The notes under the pieces: generated by a model
Seen by the model: the letters and a program-made list of their open reading frames with translations, nothing else
What the model was told of the DNA's origin: nothing
The model's database searches: none
Translations under genes and position numbers: made by a program
Source of the DNA: an uncultured Clostridia bacterium
GTDB lineage: Bacteria; Bacillota; Clostridia; Christensenellales; UBA1242
Assembly: GCA_934778125.1 (NCBI GenBank)
Contig: CAKVOF010000027.1
Location: forward strand, 1-16,098
Reading direction: 5' to 3'
Length of the DNA: 16,098 bases
Part shown: piece after piece, positions 6,953 through 13,664 of the stretch
Layout of the letters: every line of letters begins with the position of its first letter
Numbering within the stretch: position 1 is the stretch's first letter

Positions 6953-8230
6953 ATGCAAAAAACGAGATTTATAAATGCTAGAATCTTAACGATGGAAAAC
7001 GGAAAAATAGTTGAAAATGGTGAAGTTGAGATTAAAGATAATGTTATTTCATATGTTGGAGCAAATAGGAAGTTAACAAGTTTTGTTGGAAACACTATTG
7101 ATGCTAAAGGAAATATTTTGATGCCAGGGTTTGTTAACACTCATTGCCACGCTGGAATGAGCGTGTTAAGGGGGGTTGGTGATGGTTCTAATTTTGGTGG
7201 GTGGTGGATAAATAACATACGCCCAATTGAAGAAAAGATGAATAATGAAGAGTTATACGATGCCACAAAACTATCGTTCTTAGAAATGATTAAATCTGGA
7301 ATTACAACCGTGTTAGACTTATATTTTAATGTTGAAGGTAGTGCTCAAGTTGCTTTAGAAACTGGGCTTAGAACAAATATTGGTTTTGGTTCAATTGCGG
7401 GTGAAGTTTTAGATGATTTGCTTGAAAAAGAATATGAGATGCTTACTTCATATGCTGATTTAGTTAAGCCAGTTGTTTTTTGCCATGCAACATATTCAAG
7501 TGATGAATATTCGTTTATGAAAGCTATTGAGTTTGCTAAAAAACACAACTTAGTGCTAACAACTCACGCAAGTGAAACACTTGATGAGGTTGGAAATTGT
7601 GATAAAAAATATGGAAAAACGCCAATTGCTTTGCTTGAAAGCTATGGCTACTTTGAACAAAAAAATATACTAGCTCATTGTGTTCATTGTGATAAGGATG
7701 ATGTTGAAATTATGAAACAATATAATACCATTTCAGTTTCAACAAATCCAAGTTCAAACTTATATTTGGGTAGTGGTATTGCTCCAATATACTCCTTTGT
7801 TTCTAATGGAATTAATGTTTGTATAGGAACCGATGGCCCAGCATCTAATAACTGCCTAAATATGTTTAAAGAAATGTTTTTAACAAAAAATTTACAATCT
7901 GGAATTTTGAATCAACCTGATGCGATAAGTGCTATGCAAACTTTAGAAATGGCAACAATCAATGGTGCAAAAGCATTGAATTATGATAACCTTGGAATGA
8001 TTAAAGAAGGTTATTTGGCTGACCTCATTTTGATTGATATTAATGCAATAAATATGCAACCAAAAGAAAAATATTTGTCTAATTTGGTTTCATCTGCTGG
8101 TTGCGAAAATGTTTTATTAACAATGGTTAATGGAAATATACTTTATCAAAATGGCAAGTTTTTAAATAACTACAATTTGAAAAAATTGTGTGAAAGTGTT
8201 GATAAATTATATAAAAAATTATCTAAATAG
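6953..8230 (+). CDS. mtaD: Amidohydrolase, 5-methylthioadenosine/S-adenosylhomocysteine deaminase type
   Basis: Metal-dependent deaminase of the COG0402 family, cytoplasmic. Members of this type convert methylthioadenosine or S-adenosylhomocysteine to the inosine forms, but guanine and other amine substrates occur in close relatives, so the substrate is inferred. The 425 residues fit. Metal ligands are visible: HxH at H64/H66 in FVNTHCHAGMS, H205 in TTHASET, H242 in LAHCVHCD, and D294 in IGTDGPASNN. N-terminal NARILTM and C-terminal GYLADLILIDI form the flanking beta-sandwich typical of the family. GGGAG lies 6 nt before ATG 6953. A terminator sits directly upstream and no clear promoter follows it. 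A second terminator follows the gene, so it is probably monocistronic or fed by readthrough from lysS-degV. Confidence 0.85.
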   Translation: MQKTRFINARILTMENGKIVENGEVEIKDNVISYVGANRKLTSFVGNTIDAKGNILMPGFVNTHCHAGMSVLRGVGDGSNFGGWWINNIRPIEEKMNNEELYDATKLSFLEMIKSGITTVLDLYFNVEGSAQVALETGLRTNIGFGSIAGEVLDDLLEKEYEMLTSYADLVKPVVFCHATYSSDEYSFMKAIEFAKKHNLVLTTHASETLDEVGNCDKKYGKTPIALLESYGYFEQKNILAHCVHCDKDDVEIMKQYNTISVSTNPSSNLYLGSGIAPIYSFVSNGINVCIGTDGPASNNCLNMFKEMFLTKNLQSGILNQPDAISAMQTLEMATINGAKALNYDNLGMIKEGYLADLILIDINAINMQPKEKYLSNLVSSAGCENVLLTMVNGNILYQNGKFLNNYNLKKLCESVDKLYKKLSK

Positions 8231-8253
8231 GTTTCTATGATAAAATTGTTTTT

Positions 8254-8294
8254 AAAATACTTTAAATAGTTTAAAATTATTTAAAGTATTTTTT
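8254..8294 (+). terminator. Intrinsic terminator after the amidohydrolase gene
   Basis: A 15-bp perfect AT-rich stem, AAAATACTTTAAATA (8254-8268) with its complement at 8278-8292, has a 9-nt loop and ends in six T's (8289-8294). Confidence 0.8.
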
Positions 8295-8311
8295 ATTACG
8301 CTATTTTTCGT

Positions 8312-8340
8312 TTTTATAATAAAATTTATTGTGGTATAAT
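8312..8340 (+). promoter_or_regulatory. Promoter of clpC (extended -10)
   Basis: Perfect TATAAT (8335-8340) preceded by TGG, an extended -10. The -35 position (8312-8317, TTTTAT) is poor. Transcription would start near 8347, 21 nt before the ATG. Another TATAAT at 8315-8320 has no better -35. No CtsR heptad repeat or CIRCE element was seen. Confidence 0.6.
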
Positions 8341-8367
8341 TATATAAATACTAATTGGGAGAAATGG

Positions 8368-10962
8368 ATGAACGGCAATATTAATGTTAGCGATAAAGTT
8401 AATCACGCTTTGCAAAATGCTGGTAAAATAGCTATTAAATATGGCAATTTCAAAATTGGAACAGAGCATTTGCTATATGGAATTTCAACAATTCAAAATT
8501 CTATATCTGCTAAAACATTAGGTTCGTTTGGTGTTTTTAGTGACCAAATAGAAGCTGTTTTTTCTAAAAATTCTCAAAAGAAAAACGCAACTATGCTAAC
8601 TGCTTCAATGGAACTAACTCCAAAATGTAAAGAAGTATTTTTAATTGCAAACCAGTTTGCAGAGCAATTGCACGATAGTATAGTTGGAACAGAACATTTA
8701 CTTGTGGCGTTACTTCACACTGATGATTGTTATGCTGTAACAATGTTAAAAAGGAACTTTAAAATAAATATCAACGAACTAATTATGCAACTATTTCAAA
8801 TGTTTAAGGCTGATAGTTTTAACAGAAAAGCAACGGCGAGTATTAACGATCCAAACCAATTAAACACAAACAATTCATACAATCAAACTGGTCAAAATAA
8901 TTTTAATAGCAATATTGATTTTTCAACCTCTATTAATAGTGAAGGTGAAACTAATAGTTACGTAAATAGGAGCGATAACAGCAATAACCAATCTGAGCTT
9001 CCCGAAGAACTATTAAATATGGGAATTGACTTAACTCTTAAGGCTAAAAATGGAAAAATTGATCCTATTATAGGAAGAGAAGAAGAAATTTCAAGAGTTA
9101 TAGAAATTCTTTGTAGAAAAACAAAAAATAATCCAGTTTTAATTGGCGAGGCGGGCGTTGGTAAGAGTGCAGTTGTTGATGGGCTTGCCTTGGCTATTGC
9201 AAATGGAAATGTGCCTGATATTTTAAAAAATAAAGTTATTTTTTCACTTGAATTGGGTGGGCTAATGGCTGGAACAAAGTATCGGGGTGCGTTGGAAGAA
9301 AAACTTAAAGTTTTGATAGATATTATCACACAAAATAAAGACATCATTGTTTTTATTGATGAAATTCACACACTAACTCAGGTTGGTGGTGATAAAGGAG
9401 AAGTAAATCCTGCTGATATGCTGAAGCCGTATTTGGCTAGAGGTGAGTTTCAAACAATAGGAGCAACAACCACTGATGAATATAGAAAATATATTGAAAA
9501 AGATAAAGCTTTAGAACGTAGGTTTCAGCCAATTATGGTTAATCCACCATCTGTTGAAGACACGATTAAAATTTTAAGAGGATTAAAAGAGGGGTTTGAA
9601 AAATACCATAATGTTTCAATTGCTGATGAGGCTATAATTGCAGCGGCATCTTTAAGTGATAGATATATTATGGATAGAAACCTTCCAGATAAGGCAATTG
9701 ATATAATTGATGAAGCAAGTAGTAGAGCAAAAGTTCATGGGAATAGAAAACCTGAAGATCTCCAAGAAATTGAGGAGCTAATTCAAAAACTTGAAGTAGA
9801 GAAAAAACAAGCACTAATTAACGATGATTACGAGCTTGCCAGTGTTTACAGAGAAAAATTAGATATTGCAAATGAAAAGAAAGAGCAAATTATAAGGCAA
9901 TCTAGTTTAACTCCTCATAACACGGCTATTGTTATAAAAGAAGAGGATATTTCGAAAGTTATTAGTGATTGGACAAAAATCCCTATTACTAAAATAACTG
10001 AAAGTGAAAGGGATAGGCTAATGCGTTTGGAAAGTATTTTGCACAAACGCGTGATTGGGCAAAATGAAGCTGTTGAAGCGGTTAGTAAGGCGATAAGAAG
10101 AGTTAGAATAGGCTTAAAAGAAAATAATAGACCAATTGGTAGTTTTATGTTTTTAGGTCAAACTGGTGTTGGTAAAACAGAACTATGCAAAGCTTTAGCT
10201 GAAGCAATGTTTGATGATGAAAATGCTGTTATAAGACTAGATATGAGTGAATATATGGAAAAACATAGCGTATCTAAACTCATAGGTTCTCCGCCAGGAT
10301 ATGTTGGCTTTGATGAGGGTGGGCAATTAACTGAGCAAGTCAGGCGAAAACCATATAGTGTTGTTTTATTTGATGAAATTGAAAAGGCTCACCAAGATGT
10401 ATATAATTTGTTGCTTCAAGTTTTAGATGATGGAAGATTAACTGATAGCCAAGGAAGATTGGTTACTTTTAAAAACACTATTATTATATTTACTAGTAAT
10501 ATTGGGGTTTCTGACTTGCCTAAAAAATCTTATAATAGATATGGCGATGAAATTGGGTGCAATGAACTTGATTTTAACATAATTCAAGATACACTAATAA
10601 ATGCCATGAAAGAGCAGTTTAAACCGGAATTTGTTAATAGGATTGATGTGATTACAGTGTTTAGACCGTTATCAAGGGATGAGTTAACACAAATTGCAAA
10701 AATTTTCATATGTAATTTGAACGAGAGGTTGAAAAAACGCGGAGCTTCTTTAAAAGTGACCGAAAGTGCTTTAAGGTATTTAATTGATAAAGGGTATGAT
10801 GTTAATTATGGTGCAAGGCCATTAAGAAGATTAATTGAGCATGAAATTGAAGATAGAATAGTTGAAGATTATTTATCTGGCAATATATCTTCAAATTCAA
10901 CGATTATTATTTCGGCACCATATGGCGAAATTGAACTTAGAGTTGAAAATAGTAATTTTTAA
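8368..10962 (+). CDS. clpC: ATP-dependent Clp protease ATP-binding subunit ClpC
   Basis: Hsp100 unfoldase that normally feeds ClpP. The 864 residues contain a double Clp N-domain (about 5-145, with two GTEHLL repeats), an unusually long Asn/Ser/Gln-rich linker (about 147-211), and AAA+ D1 with Walker A GEAGVGKSA (K266) and Walker B FIDEIHTL (E332). A short ClpC-type middle domain with a UVR-like segment (about 481-500) follows, then D2 with Walker A GQTGVGKTE (K603) and Walker B LFDEIEKAH (E670). The single short middle domain separates it from ClpB. In the ClpP-docking loop the family tripeptide (VGF/LGF) appears as IGC (729-731), which may weaken docking. ATG 8368 with GGGAG 6 nt upstream is chosen over a TTG 39 bp earlier that overlaps the promoter. 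The gene stands alone, without ctsR-mcsA-mcsB upstream. Confidence 0.93.
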   Translation: MNGNINVSDKVNHALQNAGKIAIKYGNFKIGTEHLLYGISTIQNSISAKTLGSFGVFSDQIEAVFSKNSQKKNATMLTASMELTPKCKEVFLIANQFAEQLHDSIVGTEHLLVALLHTDDCYAVTMLKRNFKININELIMQLFQMFKADSFNRKATASINDPNQLNTNNSYNQTGQNNFNSNIDFSTSINSEGETNSYVNRSDNSNNQSELPEELLNMGIDLTLKAKNGKIDPIIGREEEISRVIEILCRKTKNNPVLIGEAGVGKSAVVDGLALAIANGNVPDILKNKVIFSLELGGLMAGTKYRGALEEKLKVLIDIITQNKDIIVFIDEIHTLTQVGGDKGEVNPADMLKPYLARGEFQTIGATTTDEYRKYIEKDKALERRFQPIMVNPPSVEDTIKILRGLKEGFEKYHNVSIADEAIIAAASLSDRYIMDRNLPDKAIDIIDEASSRAKVHGNRKPEDLQEIEELIQKLEVEKKQALINDDYELASVYREKLDIANEKKEQIIRQSSLTPHNTAIVIKEEDISKVISDWTKIPITKITESERDRLMRLESILHKRVIGQNEAVEAVSKAIRRVRIGLKENNRPIGSFMFLGQTGVGKTELCKALAEAMFDDENAVIRLDMSEYMEKHSVSKLIGSPPGYVGFDEGGQLTEQVRRKPYSVVLFDEIEKAHQDVYNLLLQVLDDGRLTDSQGRLVTFKNTIIIFTSNIGVSDLPKKSYNRYGDEIGCNELDFNIIQDTLINAMKEQFKPEFVNRIDVITVFRPLSRDELTQIAKIFICNLNERLKKRGASLKVTESALRYLIDKGYDVNYGARPLRRLIEHEIEDRIVEDYLSGNISSNSTIIISAPYGEIELRVENSNF

Positions 10963-10989
10963 CAAAGTTTAGCAACTACTTTTAAATAT

Positions 10990-11018
10990 TTGCGTTAAAA
11001 CCATAAGTTTGGTAAAAT
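10990..11018 (+). promoter_or_regulatory. Sigma-A promoter of hpf
   Basis: -35 TTGCGT (10990-10995), 17-bp spacer, -10 TAAAAT (11013-11018) preceded by TGG (extended -10). Transcription would begin near 11025, at the edge of the palindrome at 11025-11042. Confidence 0.65.
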
Positions 11019-11024
11019 ATAAGT

Positions 11025-11042
11025 GTTAAATTAGAATTTAAC
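11025..11042. promoter_or_regulatory. Operator-like inverted repeat at the hpf transcription start
   Basis: Perfect inverted repeat GTTAAATT-AG-AATTTAAC with a 2-nt centre. The centre is too tight for a stable RNA hairpin, and the position just after the -10 suits a repressor site. No regulator can be named. Confidence 0.4.
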
Positions 11043-11070
11043 ATAAGTGAAACAAATTGGAGGAATGTTT

Positions 11071-11598
11071 ATGAATATTAATTATGTTTCAAAAAATTAT
11101 AAAATTTCTGATAGATTTAAGGAAATTATAGAGAAAAAATTATCTAAATTAGAGAAATATTTTTCAAAAAATTGTGACATTAAGGTTAATTGTTCTCAAA
11201 TCGGAGATATGGATAAATTAGAAGTTACAATTAATGCAGATGGTTTATTCATAAGAGGCGAAGTTATGAGTGACAATATGTATAATAATATTGACTTGGT
11301 TATGCCTAAAGTTGAAAAACAAATAATTAAAACATCAACAAAGAGTAAATCAAAAGTATTTAAATCTCAAACTGACAGCGTTCTTGAATATTTAAAAGAA
11401 GCTCCAGTTGATAAACCATTAAAAGTTGTTAAATCTAAAAAATTTGAACTTGAACCATTAACATTGGAAGATGCTGAAAGCAATTTAGAAGCATTAGGCC
11501 ATTCATTTTATGTGTTCTTAAATGCTAAATCTGGTTGCGTTAATGTTATTTATAAAAGAAATGATGGTGATTTAGGTTTAATTGAAGTTGATTTTTAG
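11071..11598 (+). CDS. hpf: Ribosome hibernation promoting factor, long form
   Basis: Binds the 30S decoding region and, through its C-terminal domain, pairs ribosomes into inactive 100S dimers in stationary phase. The 175 residues comprise the N-terminal YfiA-like domain (1 to about 95; MNINYVSKNYKISDRFKEII, EKKLSKLEKYF), a variable linker, and the dimerization domain (about 121-175) with KKFELEPLTLEDAES, LGHSFYVFLNAKSG and NVIYKRNDGDLGLIEVDF. GGAGG is 7 nt before ATG 11071, which decides this start over a GTG 24 bp upstream and an ATG at 11065 that is too close to it. It has its own promoter and terminator. In many Firmicutes it is followed by secA; here it is not. Neighbouring clpC suggests a stress-related region, but no shared control element was found. 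Confidence 0.93.
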   Translation: MNINYVSKNYKISDRFKEIIEKKLSKLEKYFSKNCDIKVNCSQIGDMDKLEVTINADGLFIRGEVMSDNMYNNIDLVMPKVEKQIIKTSTKSKSKVFKSQTDSVLEYLKEAPVDKPLKVVKSKKFELEPLTLEDAESNLEALGHSFYVFLNAKSGCVNVIYKRNDGDLGLIEVDF

Positions 11599-11660
11599 TG
11601 TTTATGTTATGTTTAATAAATTTGCGTTTAAATAATTAAACAGTATTTTAATATTTTATT

Positions 11661-11697
11661 AAAAAATATTGCATATTTTGAGTGCAATATTTTTTTT
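11661..11697 (+). terminator. Intrinsic terminator after hpf
   Basis: Perfect 13-bp stem, AAAAAATATTGCA (11661-11673) with TGCAATATTTTTT (11683-11695), 9-nt loop, T-run continuing to 11697. Confidence 0.87.
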
Positions 11698-11717
11698 AAA
11701 ATTGTATATCAATATGA

Positions 11718-11746
11718 TTGAGAAAAATTTTTGTTTTTGGTAGAAT
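11718..11746 (+). promoter_or_regulatory. Sigma-A promoter of the ATPase-HTH operon
   Basis: -35 TTGAGA (11718-11723), 17-bp spacer, -10 TAGAAT (11741-11746) preceded by TGG (extended -10). The predicted start is near 11753, inside the palindrome at 11744-11758. Confidence 0.7.
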
Positions 11747-11758
11747 CTAAGATAGATT
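11744..11758. promoter_or_regulatory. Palindrome overlapping the -10 and start site of the ATPase-HTH operon
   Basis: AATCTA-AGA-TAGATT, a perfect 6-bp inverted repeat with a 3-nt centre, overlaps the -10 box and ends directly before the GGAG ribosome binding site. It is well placed for autoregulation by the HTH protein encoded second in the operon; that link is inference. Confidence 0.4.
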
Positions 11759-11768
11759 GGAGTGTTAT

Positions 11769-12443
11769 ATGATTAAAATTAAGAATTTATATTTTTCATA
11801 TGCTAAAGAGTATTTCACTTTAAACAATGTTAATTTTTCATTAAAGCACAATGAGAAAGCTATTATTGTTGGGGGCAAAAATAGTGGAAAAACTAGCCTT
11901 GTTAGAATTTTATTGGGTTTAGATAGATTTCAAAAAGGTGAAGTTTTAATAAATAATGTTGATGTCAAAAAAATAAATTTTAAGAACGATATTAGTGTTG
12001 GTTATATTCCAATGCAACCACCATTTATGGAAAATAAAACCGTTGAAGAAAACATAAAGTATATAATCAAACTTCGTGAAAAGAAAAAGGATAAAATTGA
12101 AATCAAATTAAATAATTCATTAGGCCATTATAGTTTATTTAATATTAAAAATGTTAAAGTTAACATTTTAAATTATTATGATAAGATCAAGTTGGCTTTG
12201 GCTCGATTATATGTTAGAAATTTAGACTTAATCATAGTTGATGATATTTTTGCAGGATTAAATGATAATGAAGCTGAAGATATCGCAGAATTGATTAAGG
12301 AGCTAATAAAAAACAATAACAATTGTACTTGCGTGATTTTTGCCGAAAACTATAATATTAAAAAATATTTTGATTATAAAACATATAAACTTGAATTGGG
12401 TTCACTTATTGATGAATCAGTTGAAAATGGAGAAAACTTATGA
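11769..12443 (+). CDS. Degenerate ABC-type ATPase (ATP-binding subunit fold)
   Basis: The 224-residue protein has the layout of an ABC nucleotide-binding domain. Its N-terminal strand is IKIKNLYFSY and Walker A is GGKNSGKTS (residues 35-43, K41, T42). The GEVLINNVDVKKINF segment and a Q-loop (YIPMQPPFMENKTVEENI) follow. The catalytic half is altered: the LSGGQ signature is LNYYD (134-138), Walker B reads LIIVDDIFAGL with Asp159 at the catalytic Glu position, and the switch His is Glu193. It may bind ATP but is unlikely to hydrolyse it as a transporter does. No membrane-domain gene is near. ATG 11769 has GGAG 6 nt upstream. Its stop overlaps the next start (ATGA), so it is coupled to the HTH gene. 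A regulatory or structural role is inferred. Confidence 0.8.
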   Translation: MIKIKNLYFSYAKEYFTLNNVNFSLKHNEKAIIVGGKNSGKTSLVRILLGLDRFQKGEVLINNVDVKKINFKNDISVGYIPMQPPFMENKTVEENIKYIIKLREKKKDKIEIKLNNSLGHYSLFNIKNVKVNILNYYDKIKLALARLYVRNLDLIIVDDIFAGLNDNEAEDIAELIKELIKNNNNCTCVIFAENYNIKKYFDYKTYKLELGSLIDESVENGENL

Positions 12444-12820
12444 GTATAGATGATTCAAAAAATTTAACAGCTGAAAAAATTAAAGAAAAAGCAATGAAGT
12501 TATTTGACACAAAAACATTATTATTTAATGATAAAGGCGTTGATGTTTGTGAATATCAAAGTTTTTATAAAATAACAACAATAAAAAAGCTTTTGAACAA
12601 TGTTGATTTGGTTACAACTGCTCAAACTTTTTTTGATAACGCTTTAAACACTAGCCAAGCTAGCGTTAATGGTTTTATGCATAGAAATACAATGGTTTAT
12701 AGGTTGCATAAAATCAAATCTCTTACTGGGTTAGATATAAGAGATTTCTATGATGCTGTTATCTTAAATAATATTATTTTATTTAAACAATATATTGATT
12801 CATTAACTAAGGTTAATTAA
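12440..12820 (+). CDS. Stand-alone PucR/CdaR-type helix-turn-helix protein
   Basis: The 126-residue protein matches the C-terminal HTH domain of PucR/CdaR regulators. The signature MHRNTMVYRLHKIKSLTGLDIRDF spans about residues 80-103 (H81, N83, T84, Y87, R88) and is preceded by the helix VTTAQTFFDNALNTSQAS. Full PucR/CdaR proteins carry a large N-terminal sensor region. Here only about 55 unassigned residues precede the HTH, so sensing must come from elsewhere. The ATG overlaps the ATPase stop, with GGAG 7 nt upstream, so the two proteins are probably made in fixed ratio. A DNA-binding role is well supported. The target and any ATP-dependent partnership with the ATPase are inference. The operon ends at the terminator 12870-12904. 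Confidence 0.82.
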   Translation: MSIDDSKNLTAEKIKEKAMKLFDTKTLLFNDKGVDVCEYQSFYKITTIKKLLNNVDLVTTAQTFFDNALNTSQASVNGFMHRNTMVYRLHKIKSLTGLDIRDFYDAVILNNIILFKQYIDSLTKVN

Positions 12821-12839
12821 CCGTTATTTTGAGTTAATA

Positions 12840-12860
12840 ATTAAAATATTATATTTTAAT
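12840..12860. repeat. AT-only palindrome after the HTH gene
   Basis: ATTAAAATAT-T-ATATTTTAAT, a 10-bp inverted repeat with a 1-nt centre, lies 20 bp past the HTH stop and 10 bp before the terminator. It may be a simple consequence of base composition. Confidence 0.3.
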
Positions 12861-12869
12861 GTTATTAAT

Positions 12870-12904
12870 AAAAATTTAAACTTTAATGGTTTAAATTTTT
12901 TTTT
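12870..12904. terminator. Intrinsic terminator of the ATPase-HTH operon, possibly bidirectional
   Basis: Perfect 12-bp stem, AAAAATTTAAAC (12870-12881) with GTTTAAATTTTT (12889-12900), 7-nt loop, nine T's (12896-12904) on the plus strand. The A's on the left side give a shorter T-run for the convergent minus-strand gene. Confidence 0.8.
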
Positions 12905-12905
12905 A

Positions 12906-13457
12906 TTATTTAACAATTTCATATGTGTCTATTTTGTTATAATTTGCATTTTCAAATGAAATGTTAGAACTTAAATCGATACTTTCTTGTTTTACCTTAT
13001 TCTGGGCAAAATTTGGCATATTTCCAAGTAGATTCAAAATTCCATTTATATTTGGATTATTTTTAAATAATAACGGAACGAACAGCTTTAAGATATTATT
13101 TGGGTTGTTGGAATCAGATTTCAGCCCATCAAGAAGGGGAGCTAGTGTTTGCATATTGATTGATGAAGAGTTTGAGCTATTGTTTTGCTGTTCAGTTTGT
13201 TGCTCATTGTTTGGAGTATCGTTAGGTAAACTAAAGGCCGAAACATTATTTACTTTTTGATTTGATAGCACATTATCTAGCCTTTGTTTTTGCCCCATAA
13301 TTGTTGAATTTGTTGGAAATTGTCCGTATGGATAACTTTCCAAAATTTCTTTTGGGATGTTTGAAACGGGTTTTGCTTGAGTTTGTTGACTATTTGTGCT
13401 TTGATTTTGATTGTTATTAAATAAATTGAGTAAATTTATTAAAAGATTAGTATCCAT
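12906..13457 (-). CDS. Asn/Gln/Ser-rich hypothetical protein
   Basis: Not recognised. The 183-residue product starts with an amphipathic helix (MDTNLLINLLNLF), then has a low-complexity N/Q/S/T-rich region (about residues 14-100) containing NIPKEILESYPYGQFP and IMGQKQRLDNVL. It ends with alternating hydrophobic helices and Asn/Pro turns (TLAPLLDGL, NILKLFVPLLF, NGILNLLGNMP, about 103-148). There is no signal peptide and no cysteine. No Shine-Dalgarno precedes the ATG; upstream on that strand reads CATATATAATAAAT, with a TATAAT 4 nt before the ATG. The opposite strand holds a 99-codon Cys-rich frame (12961-13260) that looks like a shadow. The gene is divergent from the small Asn-rich gene at 13665. 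Confidence 0.68.
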   Translation of the reverse strand: MDTNLLINLLNLFNNNQNQSTNSQQTQAKPVSNIPKEILESYPYGQFPTNSTIMGQKQRLDNVLSNQKVNNVSAFSLPNDTPNNEQQTEQQNNSSNSSSINMQTLAPLLDGLKSDSNNPNNILKLFVPLLFKNNPNINGILNLLGNMPNFAQNKVKQESIDLSSNISFENANYNKIDTYEIVK

Positions 13458-13489
13458 ATTTATTATATATGTTTCTTTATTTACACATG

Positions 13490-13499
13490 TGATTAATCA
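13490..13499. promoter_or_regulatory. TGATTAATCA palindrome in the divergent intergenic region
   Basis: A perfect 10-bp palindrome. Related TGATTA/TGATTT half-sites recur at about 13565-13573, 13608-13613 and 13620-13626 between the two divergent hypothetical genes. They could form an operator cluster, but AT-rich DNA makes this weak. Confidence 0.25.
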
Positions 13500-13530
13500 A
13501 AAAAAATATTATTAGCATATTATTAAGTGT

Positions 13531-13555
13531 ATATTATTTTGATTTAAAATAATAT
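13531..13555. repeat. Inverted repeat in the divergent intergenic region
   Basis: ATATTATTTT (13531-13540) pairs with AAAATAATAT (13546-13555) across a 5-nt loop. No T-run follows, so it is not a terminator. The rest of the 207-bp region (13458-13664) shows no clear sigma-A promoter. Confidence 0.35.
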
Positions 13556-13664
13556 GTACGAAATTGATTAAATCGACAACATAAAATACTAATTTTTTTA
13601 TGTAAATGATTATAAAGTTTGATTTAAGCGAGTTTAGTTCAAATAGAGGTTGGTAGGAGAAAAT

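Noticed and set aside
12961..13260. 99-codon plus-strand frame opposite the Asn-rich gene
   Set aside because: Cys/Phe-rich composition unlike any other protein here, no ribosome binding site, and it lies wholly inside a longer minus-strand frame just past a terminator.
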